Source: Phylloscopus collybita (lineage: Eukaryota; Chordata; Aves; Passeriformes; Phylloscopidae). Taken from it: DNA of 64,000 nucleotides. Of this stretch, positions 36,031-47,272 are shown one piece after another; the first letter of the stretch is position 1; each line of letters starts with the position of its first letter. The translations under genes and the position numbers were made by a program. Location of the stretch: the NCBI GenBank assembly GCA_027886175.1, contig JAJNNQ010000029.1, positions 1,426,001 to 1,490,000 of the forward strand, written 5' to 3'. A model generated the notes under the pieces. The model searched no databases, was not told where the DNA came from, and saw only the letters and a program-made list of their open reading frames with translations.

Positions 36031-36562
36031 TAAGCTGGTTTGAAAGCAAAACCAGTGAGACTCCCAGTCAGAGATACAATTTAATAGAAGAAGAAGGGAA
36101 AAAAAGGTGAAATAAATAGAATGATACAACCTAACACCCTGTTGGTCAGGGTGTTTGAAGCAGTCCGGGAATCCTCCTGGAGCAGCAGATGTGGTTGCGC
36201 TGGAGCAGAGATGATCCAAAGCAGTGATCCCTGTAGAAACGTCTGGTAGCTCGTCTCCTCTGAGAGTTCAGTGGATAGAAGCTGCCAGTGAGGTCTCAAA
36301 CCCTGGATTATATCCAGGTGGGAATGCTTGGCTCCTCCCCCTGGGCAGAGCATCTCACAATGGCATGATTCATCTTATCAGTCATGCAAATGGATCCTTG
36401 ATGGCCCATTAAACATACGTTATCATAAGATAACGTCTTCCGGGAAGGCATTGTTGGGCTCGTTAACAGAAGATAAGGAGAACAGTGCCCCACCTTGGCT
36501 CCAACGGCTCATGGGGATAGAATACATACCTTGGGTACAATTTTACATTGTAACCTAAGACA
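36031..36562 (-). repeat. Provirus 5' LTR (532 bp)
   Basis: Read on the minus strand it starts TGTCTTAGGTTACAATG. Its core is identical to the 3' LTR except for one base (C at 36175 versus T). Its inner end reads CCAGCTTA where the 3' LTR has CCAGCACA, and its outer 35 bp differ at six positions plus one indel. It carries the same octamer (36384-36391) and inverted repeat (36417-36436). Confidence 0.93.
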
Positions 36563-36567
36563 ATGGG
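36563..36567 (+). repeat. Target-site duplication ATGGG, right copy
   Basis: Identical to 30211-30215; it marks the outer edge of the provirus. Confidence 0.75.
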
Positions 36568-39500
36568 GAAGGTAATAGCAATGTCATAGTGTTGCAGAAC
36601 TAAGTCAGCATGCCTGCTCTGGTTCTGCCTCAGAAGGCAGCCTCCATCTTTTGGCACCAGCCCTGGAGATGTAGTGGTAGTGCTCTTGTATGCAGAACAC
36701 AGGTGATAGCATTTGGTGACAATGACAGTGCAAGATTTGCATGAAAAGGGCTGTCCCAGCCCAGTCTGGTAGGGGAGCTGCCACATGAAATAAGGAAAGG
36801 AAGCATAAGGGGGCAGGGACTGCCCATGGTAATGGAGGGTGGATGCTTTGGACTGCAGTTAGAGAAGCCACCAGACCACAGCACACTCCTGTCTTCTCAT
36901 TCCTCTGTCACTGAGCTGTACAACTGCCAATAATCTACTGGACAGATAAGAAGGCACTAAACCCTACCCTGTAGTGCTCTCACAGGGAGCTGAAGCTCTC
37001 TAAATTCTTGGTCAAAGAGACCTCTGTACTTTTCTTTCACTGGGTGACCTGGGGCTGAGCTGCTGGCATGACTTCTAGCAAGGTAGTGGCCATGTTAGGA
37101 TGGGTGGAGTGCTTGTGGCAGCCAGCACAGCTCCCTCAAGATTGGTGTCTCTTGGTCATCACGGAGGCACGTAATGGCCAGCTTTGGCATGAGGCTGGGA
37201 GAGCACTGGGCACAGTGGCAGGGGCTGCTGGCAGCATCATAGAGTGGTTGCTTCATTAATGGCTCTCCTGTCTTTGACAGCTGAAGCCCTAGATGGGAAC
37301 CATGAGCAGATTTTCTGCTCTCTTCTTCCTTTGCCATTCAGCCAAGGAGTGTTGCAACTTTCAGCAGAGATATTTACCTGACTATAAAGAAATGTCCTCT
37401 CCTGTGCCTTTACATCTTATCTAGTAACCTGTGATAGATAGCATCATGATCCCACAGGAAGCTGGAAGGTCCCCAGAAGTGTGGACAGAAGCAACTCTCC
37501 AGCATCCACATTCTTTTTTCTTTCACAGAAGGGAAAAAGCTTTTAAACACAAATTTTCTGACTCAGTAAGCTTTTACTCCTGAGCCTAGTTTCCCTGAAG
37601 CCTAGTTTCCCTGAAGCCTAGTAAATCTATTCTCCTGCAACCAATAAAGTAAATAGCATGTGGCTTTGTGATTCTTCATTCAAAATGGACAGAAACCACC
37701 ATACAAACACCTTATCCATTTATTCTGGATGTGTGTATATACACATTTCATGATGCAAGTGAAACTGAGTAATGGTAAGAGGTAGTTACCATCAGTGGTT
37801 AAAACAAATGGTAAAATTTTTGGATACAAAACTAGATTTTGATCAAACCACAGTGCTAAACTCCTTTATTGTGCTATAACTAAATGCATGATCTAAGGAA
37901 AAAAAAAAGTGCAAAAGGGACTTCTAATTAATTCTAAGGTTAAAGCACAGAGAAAGAAAAAAGTTACATTTAAGCAAAAGCTGAATTTCTTATTCAAGAG
38001 TTAAGTAAACTAGCAACACAAAAGTTTAATCAGAGCTGAATTATAGTGTAATACATATATGAGATTGGAAGATATCTGGCAAGCATCATACAAATTAACA
38101 TAATGTATCTCAGTATTCAACAATCTCTAGTAGCCTGTTATCCAGTTTCCATTTACTAATGCCATCTTTGAATAATCTAGGGGGAAAAAAAGTTTTTAAG
38201 TTCAGTAAGAATTTTCAGAATTGTATTAATGAACACAATTATTTTTATTAAACTTTTTTAACTAAAGAACTTGGAAGAAAACAAATTGTCACTGTATATT
38301 CATTATGATGTTTTGGTTTCATGCAATGAATGACAGTACTCCTGACAGCTCCCAAGCTAGAAATCTTTTTTTCTGGAAAAAAAAGATAAAGTTCACATAT
38401 TGAGAGTCAGTGAGCCAAAACTGAAGCAAAAAACCCACACAGTTTGTAATTTTTTCTTTTCCTTCATCCTATATTCTTCTCATTTCTCCCCTGTTGTTTA
38501 CACTCCTATTTTAACGACTGACTAACTATAGGTTCAATATAAAGCCAGAAATTTCTTTCTCAGAATTTGAACTAAATTGAAACTCTTACTAGGGCTAGGG
38601 AAGGGAGATATTAAATCACTTCCAAAACCAGAGTTTTGATAAGTTTTATATAATTTTTGAAGATGCTCGATTTTCCAATATCCCTTACTGGAATTCTCAA
38701 CATTTGATATTAGCACTAGGTTACTTTTAATTTCCCTGCATTCCTGTACTTGTTCAGTTCCCCCTTTTTTTTTCCTTCCAGTGGCTTTAAAAGATAAATC
38801 TAATTTGCCATCTTTTGTATCTAAAACCATAGCTAAAAATTATTTAGTACTAATCTAAATCAATTAAATTAATTAGAACAAGGATGACCCTTGAGATTCC
38901 TATCATCATTCTTAAAGTGTGAAATACAAGGCATTCCTATTAATTAAAGTGATGTAGGAATTGAAGTGTTCTAAGCATAACAAGAACAAATACATGGTGC
39001 AAGAATAGTAAAGTAAGTTTTTAAATAATCACAAACCAGACAACATCAAAAATTAATTTTGTTCTTTTACTCTCAATTTGTTTTCATTGGATTTTTGTGC
39101 ATGCATTTTTTTCTTTTGGTTATTACTATATTTAATGAATTGAGAAACTTCTTTTAGAACTGAAAAGTAACCAGGATATTAGAATCGGTTAATTAATTAA
39201 TTAATTATTAATTGCCTGCCACTAATTAATTATTAGACTAATTATATAATTATATTCAATGTAATTATTTAGTGTTGACTTCAGGAGAATTCAAACCCAG
39301 TTATACTCAGCACCCCTGTGCTACCTGGTTTTCTTTCCCAAAAATTAATAAACAAAACCTCTGTTCCAAACAGTTCATAGATTATGGCACCAATGACATT
39401 ACTAATGCCAAATTTAGACAATTTGTTCTATTTTTTTTCTTTTGTAGCTGCTGTATGGCAGCATAAAAGTGGTAATAAAGTAGTGCTAGGGACAGCAAAG

Positions 39501-41500
39501 AAAAACCCAGATTTCAGCCACTGAAATCTATAAACAGTGGCAACACTTCCTCAAACACATCACCAATTTACTAAGACAAAGCTGAAATAGTTTGTGCTTA
39601 ACGTAGAAATGGTCAAAATTATGGCAACATAATCACTGGATTATGTTACCAATTTGAACAAATAATAAGAAAAAAAAATTGCTCCTCCTCAAACCAGATG
39701 AGAAAATATTCTTCCTTTGAAACTATAACCCCATCTAGTGGGACTTCTTTTTAATAGCTGACAGGCTTTTATCTTTTTATTACTCTGAGTATGTTGCATT
39801 AGTAAAGACTATCAAATGAAAGTGGGAGATTTCCAGGTTTTGTCTACACTAGATTACACCTTAAAGGATTCTGTCTTTGCTACTTTTATGATTACCTCAT
39901 CGATTACAATGGGTTAGCACAGGAGGAAGCTATCTACTTTATTACTTGGATGAACTCTAAAAAAACCCTAGTGCAACACTGTGGAAAAAATATGGTTTAT
40001 GAGATATTTGACTATAAGTAGAAAAATACAACATAGAAATAGTGCTGGTCCGTGGTCCTCAGAGTAGCTCGCCTGCTTGAATTTCCTTCAAAGTTGTCTT
40101 CCCTCACTGACATTAATAAACCACGAGAGGACCCAAAAAGAATGTAATTGTACTGTAGTGAATGTTGGGGACTAGGCGATGATGAATTGGAGCAAAATAG
40201 TAATGAATTCTTGCAGCTTCCACAGCTGAATTGCAGTATGAACATATTCCATTGGTTTTGTTCCTTGTCTATAATGACACAAAGAAATTGAAGAGTAAAA
40301 ATGACTCACTGGTTCTAATCTCTTCTTACTGGGAACTGTGACATATAGAGAAGGGAGAGAATGAAGGGTGTTTCTGGTCCCTAGTACTTACGGTTCATCA
40401 CATTACTGTAACATATAGCTCAGGCTCAAGGCAGAAACCATGGCAAGTGCCTGCACTGCAGAATTGCACATACTATTGTGTCATTGATAAACCCTTCCTG
40501 TGGTTTTATTGACAGCTCACTGAGTAAAGCTATCTTCATCACCACCCTGCCTAGACAAAGCACTCTCACAAGCTGCAGGGATTGCTTACACAAACAGTTG
40601 ACCCAAACAACCCAAACAATAATCTTCTGCATTAAAATGATTCTGTGATCTTTGGTATTTATTTGATCAGCAATTATGGTTATCAGCACTGACATACAAT
40701 TTATCACCAATTTTCAAAAGAGCATGTCCACTGAAACAAATGAGGCAGTTTTACATTTTTCAGACCAGCCACTGCGTACTTGGAAAGTTGGTCAGACAGT
40801 GCAATTGTGGTTTCTGTTTCAAAGGCTCTGAGTCTGTAAGACTGTTAAGACTTGAGACTTAAAACTGAAGAAGAGATGTGTAGAGCTACACCAAACTTCC
40901 ACCTATCCTTATTTGGAGACAGTGTATACTTAAGCAAATAGCAGAAAATGCAATCACAGCAGAAGGACTCGTGACAAACTCATCCACCCTTGTGCAGCCA
41001 ACAGCTTGGAAGACTTTGTACTGGTTAATAGCTATTAATAGAATTTTATTCCATAAACTTGTGTAGTTATCTTTTAAACCACTTATAGTTTTTTAACCAA
41101 AATACCCTGTAAAAATGAGTTTAAAGATTTAGTTAAAATTTGACTGGAAAAACACTTCCTTCTGTTGGTTTTAAACTTGCTTCTTGATAATCCCATTTAA
41201 TGCCTCCTTTTCCTGCCTAAGAGAGTATCAAGCAATAACAGCATTTTCTCCATGCCAGTTGCAACTTTATAACTGCTATTGTTTCCTCTTTTTTATTGCC
41301 CTTTCCTCTGTTATCTCTCATATATGAAAGCCATTCCCTGGTTCTTTTATTAATTACTTCCTTTTTGAGATGGGGATACAACAGCATAAAGACTTCATGG
41401 ATTCATGACATACTGTAGTATTTTCACCTCCTTTGTCATCTAGCTAGTTCCTAGTACTTTAAAATGTCTGTTTTAATCTTCAAACACTTTTGAGCATTCA
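36568..41500. other. Non-coding stretch right of the provirus
   Basis: The first ~900 bp (to about 37500) are less AT-rich than the remainder, but I recognise no exon or repeat there. A short tandem duplication (CCTAGTTTCCCTGAAG) lies at 37586-37618. TTAATTA repeats lie at 39188-39235. No gene was seen. Confidence 0.5.
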
Positions 41501-41503
41501 GAA

Positions 41504-42066
41504 TCACAGAATCACAGAATTGTTATGGTTGTAAGTAACCTTAGGAGGTCATCTAGTCCAAATGCTCTGCAAAGGCAGAGTCACCTAGAGAATGTTACAG
41601 AGGAATACATCCAAGAATTCCTTGGATTTGAAACGTCTCCAGAGGGGGAGACTACAACCTTTTGGGCAGTTTGTTCCAAGTGCTCTGCCAGTTTCAATGT
41701 AAATAATTTCTTCCTCATGTTGAGGTAGAATTTCTTGTGCTTTTTTCTAAGGCCATTGCTCCGTGTCCTGTCACTGGACACGGCTAAAAGTCTGTCACCA
41801 TCCTCCTGATACCCACCTTTCAGACATTTATATGCATTAATGATATGTCCTCTCAGTCTTCTGTAGACTAAACAAGCCCAGCTCTTGCAGTCTCTTCTCA
41901 TAACAGAGATGCTCCTGACCCTAAATCATCTTTGTGGACTCCACTGGACCCTCTCCAGTAGCTCCATGTCTCTCTTTGTACTGAGGAGCCCAGAACCGGA
42001 CACAGCACTCCAGATGTGGCCTCACAGGGCCGAGTAGAGGGGCAGAATCACCTTCCTTGGCCTGCA
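41504..42066 (-). mobile_element. CR1 LINE, minus strand, 3' portion (left half of an interrupted copy)
   Basis: It begins with the antisense CR1 terminus (AATCACAGAATCACAGAATTG). On the minus strand it encodes the end of ORF2: V-I-L-P-L-Y-S-A-L near 42045, then G-P-V-R-P-H-L-E-C-C, then C-L-V-Y-R-R-L-R-G-H-I-I near 41870. Together with 42668-43325 it is one element split by an insert. Confidence 0.88.
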
Positions 42067-42667
42067 GTAAAGAGTTAATGACATTTGTAGTATATGCCTT
42101 AAACAAACACTTGGTTGTAAAACTTGTTGCAGAAAACATTAGTGGTCCCTAAGCAGAAACAGCAAAAGAAATATTTTCGGTTCTGTCTTTGCCTAGGTGG
42201 GACAGAAGCTGATGGTTTTCATTACAATGTTCTACTGCTGTATGCTATATAACTGCCAGAGTAGGCCTCAATGACCACTGAACTAAGAGAGAGTGATAGC
42301 CAAAGCCATTCCTCCTCTCCCTTTCATGCTAACAGGAACTGACAATTACTCCTACAGAAGAGGAACTGAAAGCCACTCCTATCTTCGCTTCTTGTGCAAA
42401 TAAGGTGTTATATAAAAATTACTTAGGGAGTGAGCCAGGGGGTGGGTATCCAGCACCAGAAGGTCAGGGAACTGAATGACTAATGGGATGATCCTGCATC
42501 CATGGTGGTAACTATCTTCTACTAGCACTACTTCCTTCTTCCTCTCTCTCTCTCTCTTTTTGTTATACAAGCAATTTTGCAAAATAAAACCTGTTCTGTT
42601 GAATTGATGATGTTACACATTTGTTCTCCTTTGCACCCTAGTTTGGGCAGCAGAATTTAACATCTAT
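42067..42667. mobile_element. Insert of about 600 bp inside a CR1, LTR-like
   Basis: The CR1 reading stops near 42066 and resumes near 42668 at almost the adjoining codon, so this segment is a later insertion. It contains AATAAA at 42583-42588 on the plus strand, followed by CCTGTTCTGTTG, a (CT)n run at about 42538-42558, and a terminal GTTACA near 42617. This resembles an LTR in plus orientation. I could not fix a target duplication, and no family was identified. Confidence 0.5.
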
Positions 42668-43325
42668 TGAATCACAATTCCTGATACACTCCAGGATACT
42701 CTTGGCCCTCCTGGCCATAAGGGTACTGCCAGGTCATTGTCAGTTTGTGATCCACCAAGATTCCCAAGTCCCTTTCTGCAGAGCTGCTCCCAAGTCCTTG
42801 TGGATAGAATTTTCTGCAGAGCAGTTCTCTTCTGCAGAGCTGATGGCACTTGGGGTTATTCCTCCCCAGGTACAGGACCCTACACGTGCCCTTATTGAAC
42901 CTTATCAGGTGTCTCTCCACTGTACTCTCCAGTCTATTAAGGTCCTGCTGAATGGCAGCATAACCTTGAGTTGGGCTACTTCCCTAGTTTCGTATTGTCA
43001 TCAAACTTGCTAAACGTACACTCTATCCCCTTTTTCAGGTTGTTGATAAACAAGAATATTGATCCCAGGGGAAAACCACTGACTGCAGGCCTCCACCTGG
43101 ATCGTACTCCACTGATCATGATCTTCTGATCTCTGTCATTTAGCCAGTTCTTGATCCACCTCACTGTCCATTCATCTAACCCACATTTTCTGATCTTACC
43201 TATGAGGATGTTATGGGAGACACTGTAAAAAGCTTTGCTGAAGTCAAGGCAGACTACACCCACTGCATTCCCCTCATCAACCCATCTCCTATGTCATCAT
43301 AGAAGGCTATCAGAATTGATCAAAC
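42668..43325 (-). mobile_element. CR1 LINE, minus strand, RT portion (right half of an interrupted copy)
   Basis: The minus-strand translation gives a CR1 reverse-transcriptase sequence: L-D-F-S-K-A-F-Y-S-V-S-H-N-I-L near 43250, W-I-K-N-W-L near 43160, then F-D-D-N-T-K near 42990. After a frameshift it reads R-F-N-K-G-T-C-R-V-L-Y-L-G near 42900. It ends at A-K-S-I-L-E-C-I-R-N near 42680, which joins the left half. The catalytic Y/F-A-D-D motif is changed to F-D-D, and frameshifts are present; the copy is dead. Confidence 0.88.
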
Positions 43326-43329
43326 ATTA

Positions 43330-46300
43330 TTTCCCCTCGGTGAATCCATGCAGTTCTTAGGTTACTAATAACACAACTCTGAATCAGTATGATTATTCTG
43401 CAATATTTAAATTTTAAAAAATGTACCTGAAAAATCTAGCCTGAGAGAAAACCACATAGAAAGAGAAGTCAGCTTCCAGCCTGCAAGAGTTCACCAGCTG
43501 TGCCCTTGCTGACTATAAGCTCATCTTACACAAGACGCCCCAAATGGCAGTAAGAGCCACACACAACCCCCTGGGTTGGCAGGAATAGGGTGGGATGGGA
43601 TGGGATGGGATGGGATGGGATGGGATGGGATGGGATGGGATGGGATGAAGCAGCAGCTCTGAAGCAGCACAGCTCACCCAGCTGCCATAGCACCATTGCC
43701 TCACTCACCCACAAGGAGTTTCCCAGTGATAGAAACTTTCTAACACTGTTTTGAGTACTAGAAAGCAAGAATTCTTTGTTGCAGCATGTTGCTCACCTGG
43801 GGGATCCTTCCTCCATTCAAGTGTTAGATGAGCAGAGATTTTATCATACACACTGATTCATTAGCTATCCCCATCTCCCGCTTTTAAGCACAGTATCTTC
43901 GTTTTGCCTAACTTCTACTTTGTCAGACTTGCAGAGCTGAGCTAGCATCCTGCTAGCATTTTGAATGACTTCTGTTTCCCTAAGTTACATCCTTTATTTA
44001 TTTCTCCAAAGCTGAGCAGTTGTGTTCTGAAGCCCTTGATAACAGTAAAGGTTGTTCTGTTCTACTATTCTTATTGAGTCAGTAAAATGCTCTTTTACTG
44101 TTCTTATCAGGAGGAGAGAGGTCAATCTGACCTGGTGCTTGTGCTGCCCTTGCTTTATTCTCTCTGTCCTGCTAGAATATTTCACAGGTAGAAGGCAGCA
44201 ACTTTATTTTGATCCCTGTGTAACACTGTAAGATCTCTGAAACCAGAAGACTAAGATATTGCAAGAAGTATATTTTCCTGTATAAATATAAAACGGAATT
44301 GGAAGGGAAATTTCTGTCTCTTTTCTGTATTAAAATAAGAGGGAAGATGTGTGACAATAAGTAAGTGCCCAAATACAGGTACTAAACTTCTGTAAACTCT
44401 CCCATGAATATTATACATAACATAATACCAACAAAATTTTAGAAACATATCATCAAAATAATAAGAAATCATATTTCTTTTTACATATAAAGCATTGTGC
44501 TCTACAAGAGACATGGCTAAAAGTCTGTACCTATTCTACCTCTAAAAAATACTACTTTCAAGTTGAGAACACTTGCGCTGAATCTCCTTTTAACCTCACT
44601 AAAACAATTGCAGTGAATCCAATCACACTGCAACTTTATGTCTGCCTGCCCAGGCACACATCTCCCACTGAATGCCATAGGAATTGGACATGCTCAGAGA
44701 CAGGTTCTGCTTCTTCAACTTGGCTATGATTACAGTTTTACTGTGTATCTCAAACAAGCATGAAAATCTTTGAGAGAGCAAGGCTTCTTTTACATGGGCT
44801 CTAATTTCCATTAATCACAAGTAAATCAGCTGTCCTGTTCCTCTTCAAAAAGTGCAAGGTCTGTAGCTTTTTATTTGTCTGCTCACTTGTATGGGCTACA
44901 TGTATGTTAAATTTTTTTCTGAAACCACACCATTCAGTGCCTAAAACTAATGTTCTTCATGATTAATACACGTAAGAATGCAGTTTTTTCAATACGAACA
45001 CTCCAACCTTTTTAAAAGGTGCTCCAAATAAGTTGGTAAAACCCCTTCACAAAGTAAGATAGCAGCATCCTGATTCTCTGTACTTCTAAAACTAGCTGGC
45101 ATCATGATTTCCTATTCAAGATGGCTTTATCTCCCATACTGTGAAAATGATAAATATGGAACTTTGGTGGTTTTGAATGAGTGGGTGCCGTGGCAACTCT
45201 TATCAGACACCACGTCTGGGGTTTAGTGCCACAGAACACCTGCACTGGGAGTGGCTGCTGGGATCAGCTGCCAGGGTTCTGTATTGCCCAGAAACCACTG
45301 TGATGCTCTAGGGCCTTGAGCTAGCTTGTGATGGCATTGAAGGGATACAGAGGCCTGGGATGCCTGCTTTTGGGAGAGCAGCTCCTTCAGGAGTCAGCAT
45401 CTTCCCTGGATGCCCCTGGCAGGTCTGTGGCAGTGAATGCCAAAGACAGCAATGGAGATCCTTTTGGAGAAGAGAACACCAGTTTCCAGTCTCCCAGAAG
45501 ACTGCCAAGCTTGCAGATGATGGCTTTGCAGAGGAGCAGCTGAGCCTGGCCCAGACAGAGGGCTCAGCAGAGCAAAGATTCCCTGGAGTGGCAGCAGGAC
45601 AGTCTGGAGAAGGAGCTCCTGCAGCAGAAGGGCCAGGACCAGGTTGCCTCCCTGACATGGTCTTGGCAGCCCAATGACAGAACCAGGTAGGTGAATGCCA
45701 AGATGGGATGGCATGGAAAAGGGGAACAAGACTTTCCCTTCCTGGGGCCAGCAGGACTGCCACATGGTGGGAGCTAGGCCAACCACACAAATCACACAAT
45801 CACAGAACAGTTGGAAATGATCAAATACTTCAGTGATATATGTAAATATTTTAATGGTGAAATTTTCAGAATACAATGATGAATCAAAGTAATACATTTT
45901 AAATTAACCTCATGTGGTAGACAGATTTCTGGCTGATACATCAAGCTTATAAATTCATACCTTTCTGACTGAGGAATATTTTTGAATTTAAAAAAAATCT
46001 TATCCATTGGAAGCCTGTTAATAAAAAAACTCAAACCAACAACAAAACCCAACACTGAAAACTGTAGCAGGATAAAGTCCTTTTCTTTCAAGTCAGTAGA
46101 AAAATGTTTAAGTCATGAAAAGAGCAAAAAATATCACTATATTTCATGGTAATTACTTTGGAAGAAATGAAACATTTTATAAGAGCTTCTAGGCTACTAG
46201 AACAAAAAAAGAGAGTGGAAAGCAAGCATGAAATTCTACGCACATTTGGCTTGGGCTGGAAAGGAAATGTAAATAATATGTATAGATTTACTAATCCCTA

Positions 46301-46880
46301 TATAATAAGAAAAATAATTTTGTGTCCATTTAGTTCCCAGTAACCAGTGTCCCTCCTAAAGTGTTGATGCTTTTAAATAAAAAAAGTCCTTTAAAATAAG
46401 TTTGTATAAGGAAAAGCTTTTAAGTCAATGCACACTACTTTGATAGAAAAGAATGTTTGTTAAATTACTGGATAATGAATCACAGAAGACACAATGCACT
46501 ATATTTAGGAGGCATATGGTTTGTTATACACTGTCAAAACAGACAGCAAACAGCATTTTAAATTAACCTTTACTGTTCTAGCAAACTGAAAATTTTGACA
46601 TGTAACTAGCTTGGTACTTAGTAGAGAACAGTTGAGGAACCAGTTGAGGAAAAGCAGCAGCTTGACTCCAGTAGCATACCAGGTGGAAGGATGTTACACA
46701 TCCTTCGTGCTGGCCATGTGGGGACGTTTTGAACTCTCTGGTGAAGAGCTTATTCCAGCTGGGCAACTGATTGGCTGTATTGATGTTCCGGGGTCTGTCA
46801 GTAGCTACAACCTTTAATGTCAGAGCCATGCTGCCTCACAGCACCCTGTTTGTGCACACCTGGTGCACTGGGAGATAACC
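43330..46880. other. Non-coding stretch with a pentamer repeat
   Basis: It holds the (TGGGA)11 repeat at 43591-43645. A moderately GC-rich patch at 45180-45780 has several overlapping open frames, one of them coiled-coil-like, but I cannot assign it to a gene. A short CR1-3'-end-like AATCACAGAACAG lies near 45797. Nothing else was recognised. Confidence 0.5.
43591..43645 (+). repeat. (TGGGA)11 microsatellite
   Basis: Eleven uninterrupted TGGGA units. The G-triplets on one strand make it G-quadruplex-capable. Confidence 0.97.
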
Positions 46881-46884
46881 AGTC

Positions 46885-47096
46885 CTGCTTCTAGTGATGA
46901 ACCTGGGGCATTGCTAACAACAACCAGACATTGGAATGGTCTCCCCAGGGAAGTGGTAGAGTCACTGACCCTGGAGGTCAGTGGAAAGACTGGATGTGGT
47001 ACTCAGTGCCATGGTCTAGGTGACAAGGTGGTGCTCGGTCGTAGGTTGGACTCGATGACCTCAGAAGCCCCTTCCAACCTCAAGTACCCCTGATTC
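46885..47096 (+). mobile_element. CR1 LINE 3' end, adjoining the MFSD14B promoter
   Basis: The plus-strand text from about 46930 encodes the last ORF2 residues (W-N-G-L-P-R-E-V-V-E-S). It continues into a CR1 3' UTR with GGTTGGACTCGATGACCTC and a terminal TGATTC near 47095. It ends where the CpG island begins. Only the 3' end is present, as is usual for 5'-truncated CR1 copies. Confidence 0.88.
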
Positions 47097-47184
47097 CCGG
47101 AGGAAAGCCGGCAGCAGTGCGCGCCGCCGTCCGAATCCGCCTCAAGGGCGGGGGCGGTTCGGCGCGAGGAGGTGGGGCCGCGCG

Positions 47185-47193
47185 GTCACGTGA
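47185..47193 (+). promoter_or_regulatory. E-box GTCACGTGA (CLEAR/TFEB- or USF-type site)
   Basis: The palindromic CACGTG core is flanked by GT and A, which matches the CLEAR-type preference of TFEB/MITF factors and also that of USF. Its location in the proximal promoter makes nutrient- or lysosome-linked control conceivable; this is inferred from the motif alone. Confidence 0.5.
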
Positions 47194-47254
47194 TCCCGGC
47201 GGAGGCGGACGCTGCAGCCGCCGCCGGCCCGGCCCGGCCGCTCCGGGAGGGGTC

Positions 47255-47272
47255 ATGGTGGGACCGACATGA
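47255..47272 (+). other. Five-codon upstream ORF overlapping the MFSD14B start
   Basis: ATG GTG GGA CCG ACA TGA: its stop codon overlaps the main start as ATGA. The uORF start has G at -3 and G at +4, a good Kozak context. The main ATG has G at -3 and A at +4. Such overlap can allow termination-reinitiation or lower translation from the first coding ATG. It applies only if transcription starts upstream of 47255. Confidence 0.5.

Larger units (their letters stand above)
30216..36562 (-). mobile_element. ERV-L-class endogenous retrovirus, full-length provirus without env
   Basis: The 6.35-kb element runs right to left: 5' LTR (36031-36562), primer-binding site, gag, pol with protease, RT, RNase H and integrase, polypurine tract, 3' LTR (30216-30746). 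The pol protein similarity is to ERV-L (class III) elements of vertebrates. There is no env and no dUTPase domain; only about 100 bp separate the pol stop from the 3' LTR. The LTRs are nearly identical and the coding frame shows no frameshift, so the insertion is recent on a genome scale. Two nonsense codons in pol mean it is not autonomous as sequenced. An expressed gag product remains possible. Confidence 0.93.

Noticed and set aside
42081..42624. ACATTTGT at 42081-42088 and 42617-42624 as an 8-bp hAT-type target duplication
   Set aside because: The sequence between lacks hAT-like terminal inverted repeats, and the CR1 text breaks about 15 bp left of the first copy and about 40 bp right of the second. 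Probably coincidence.
43504..43768. Frames encoding H-P-I-P-S repeats
   Set aside because: Products of the (TGGGA)n microsatellite read on the minus strand.
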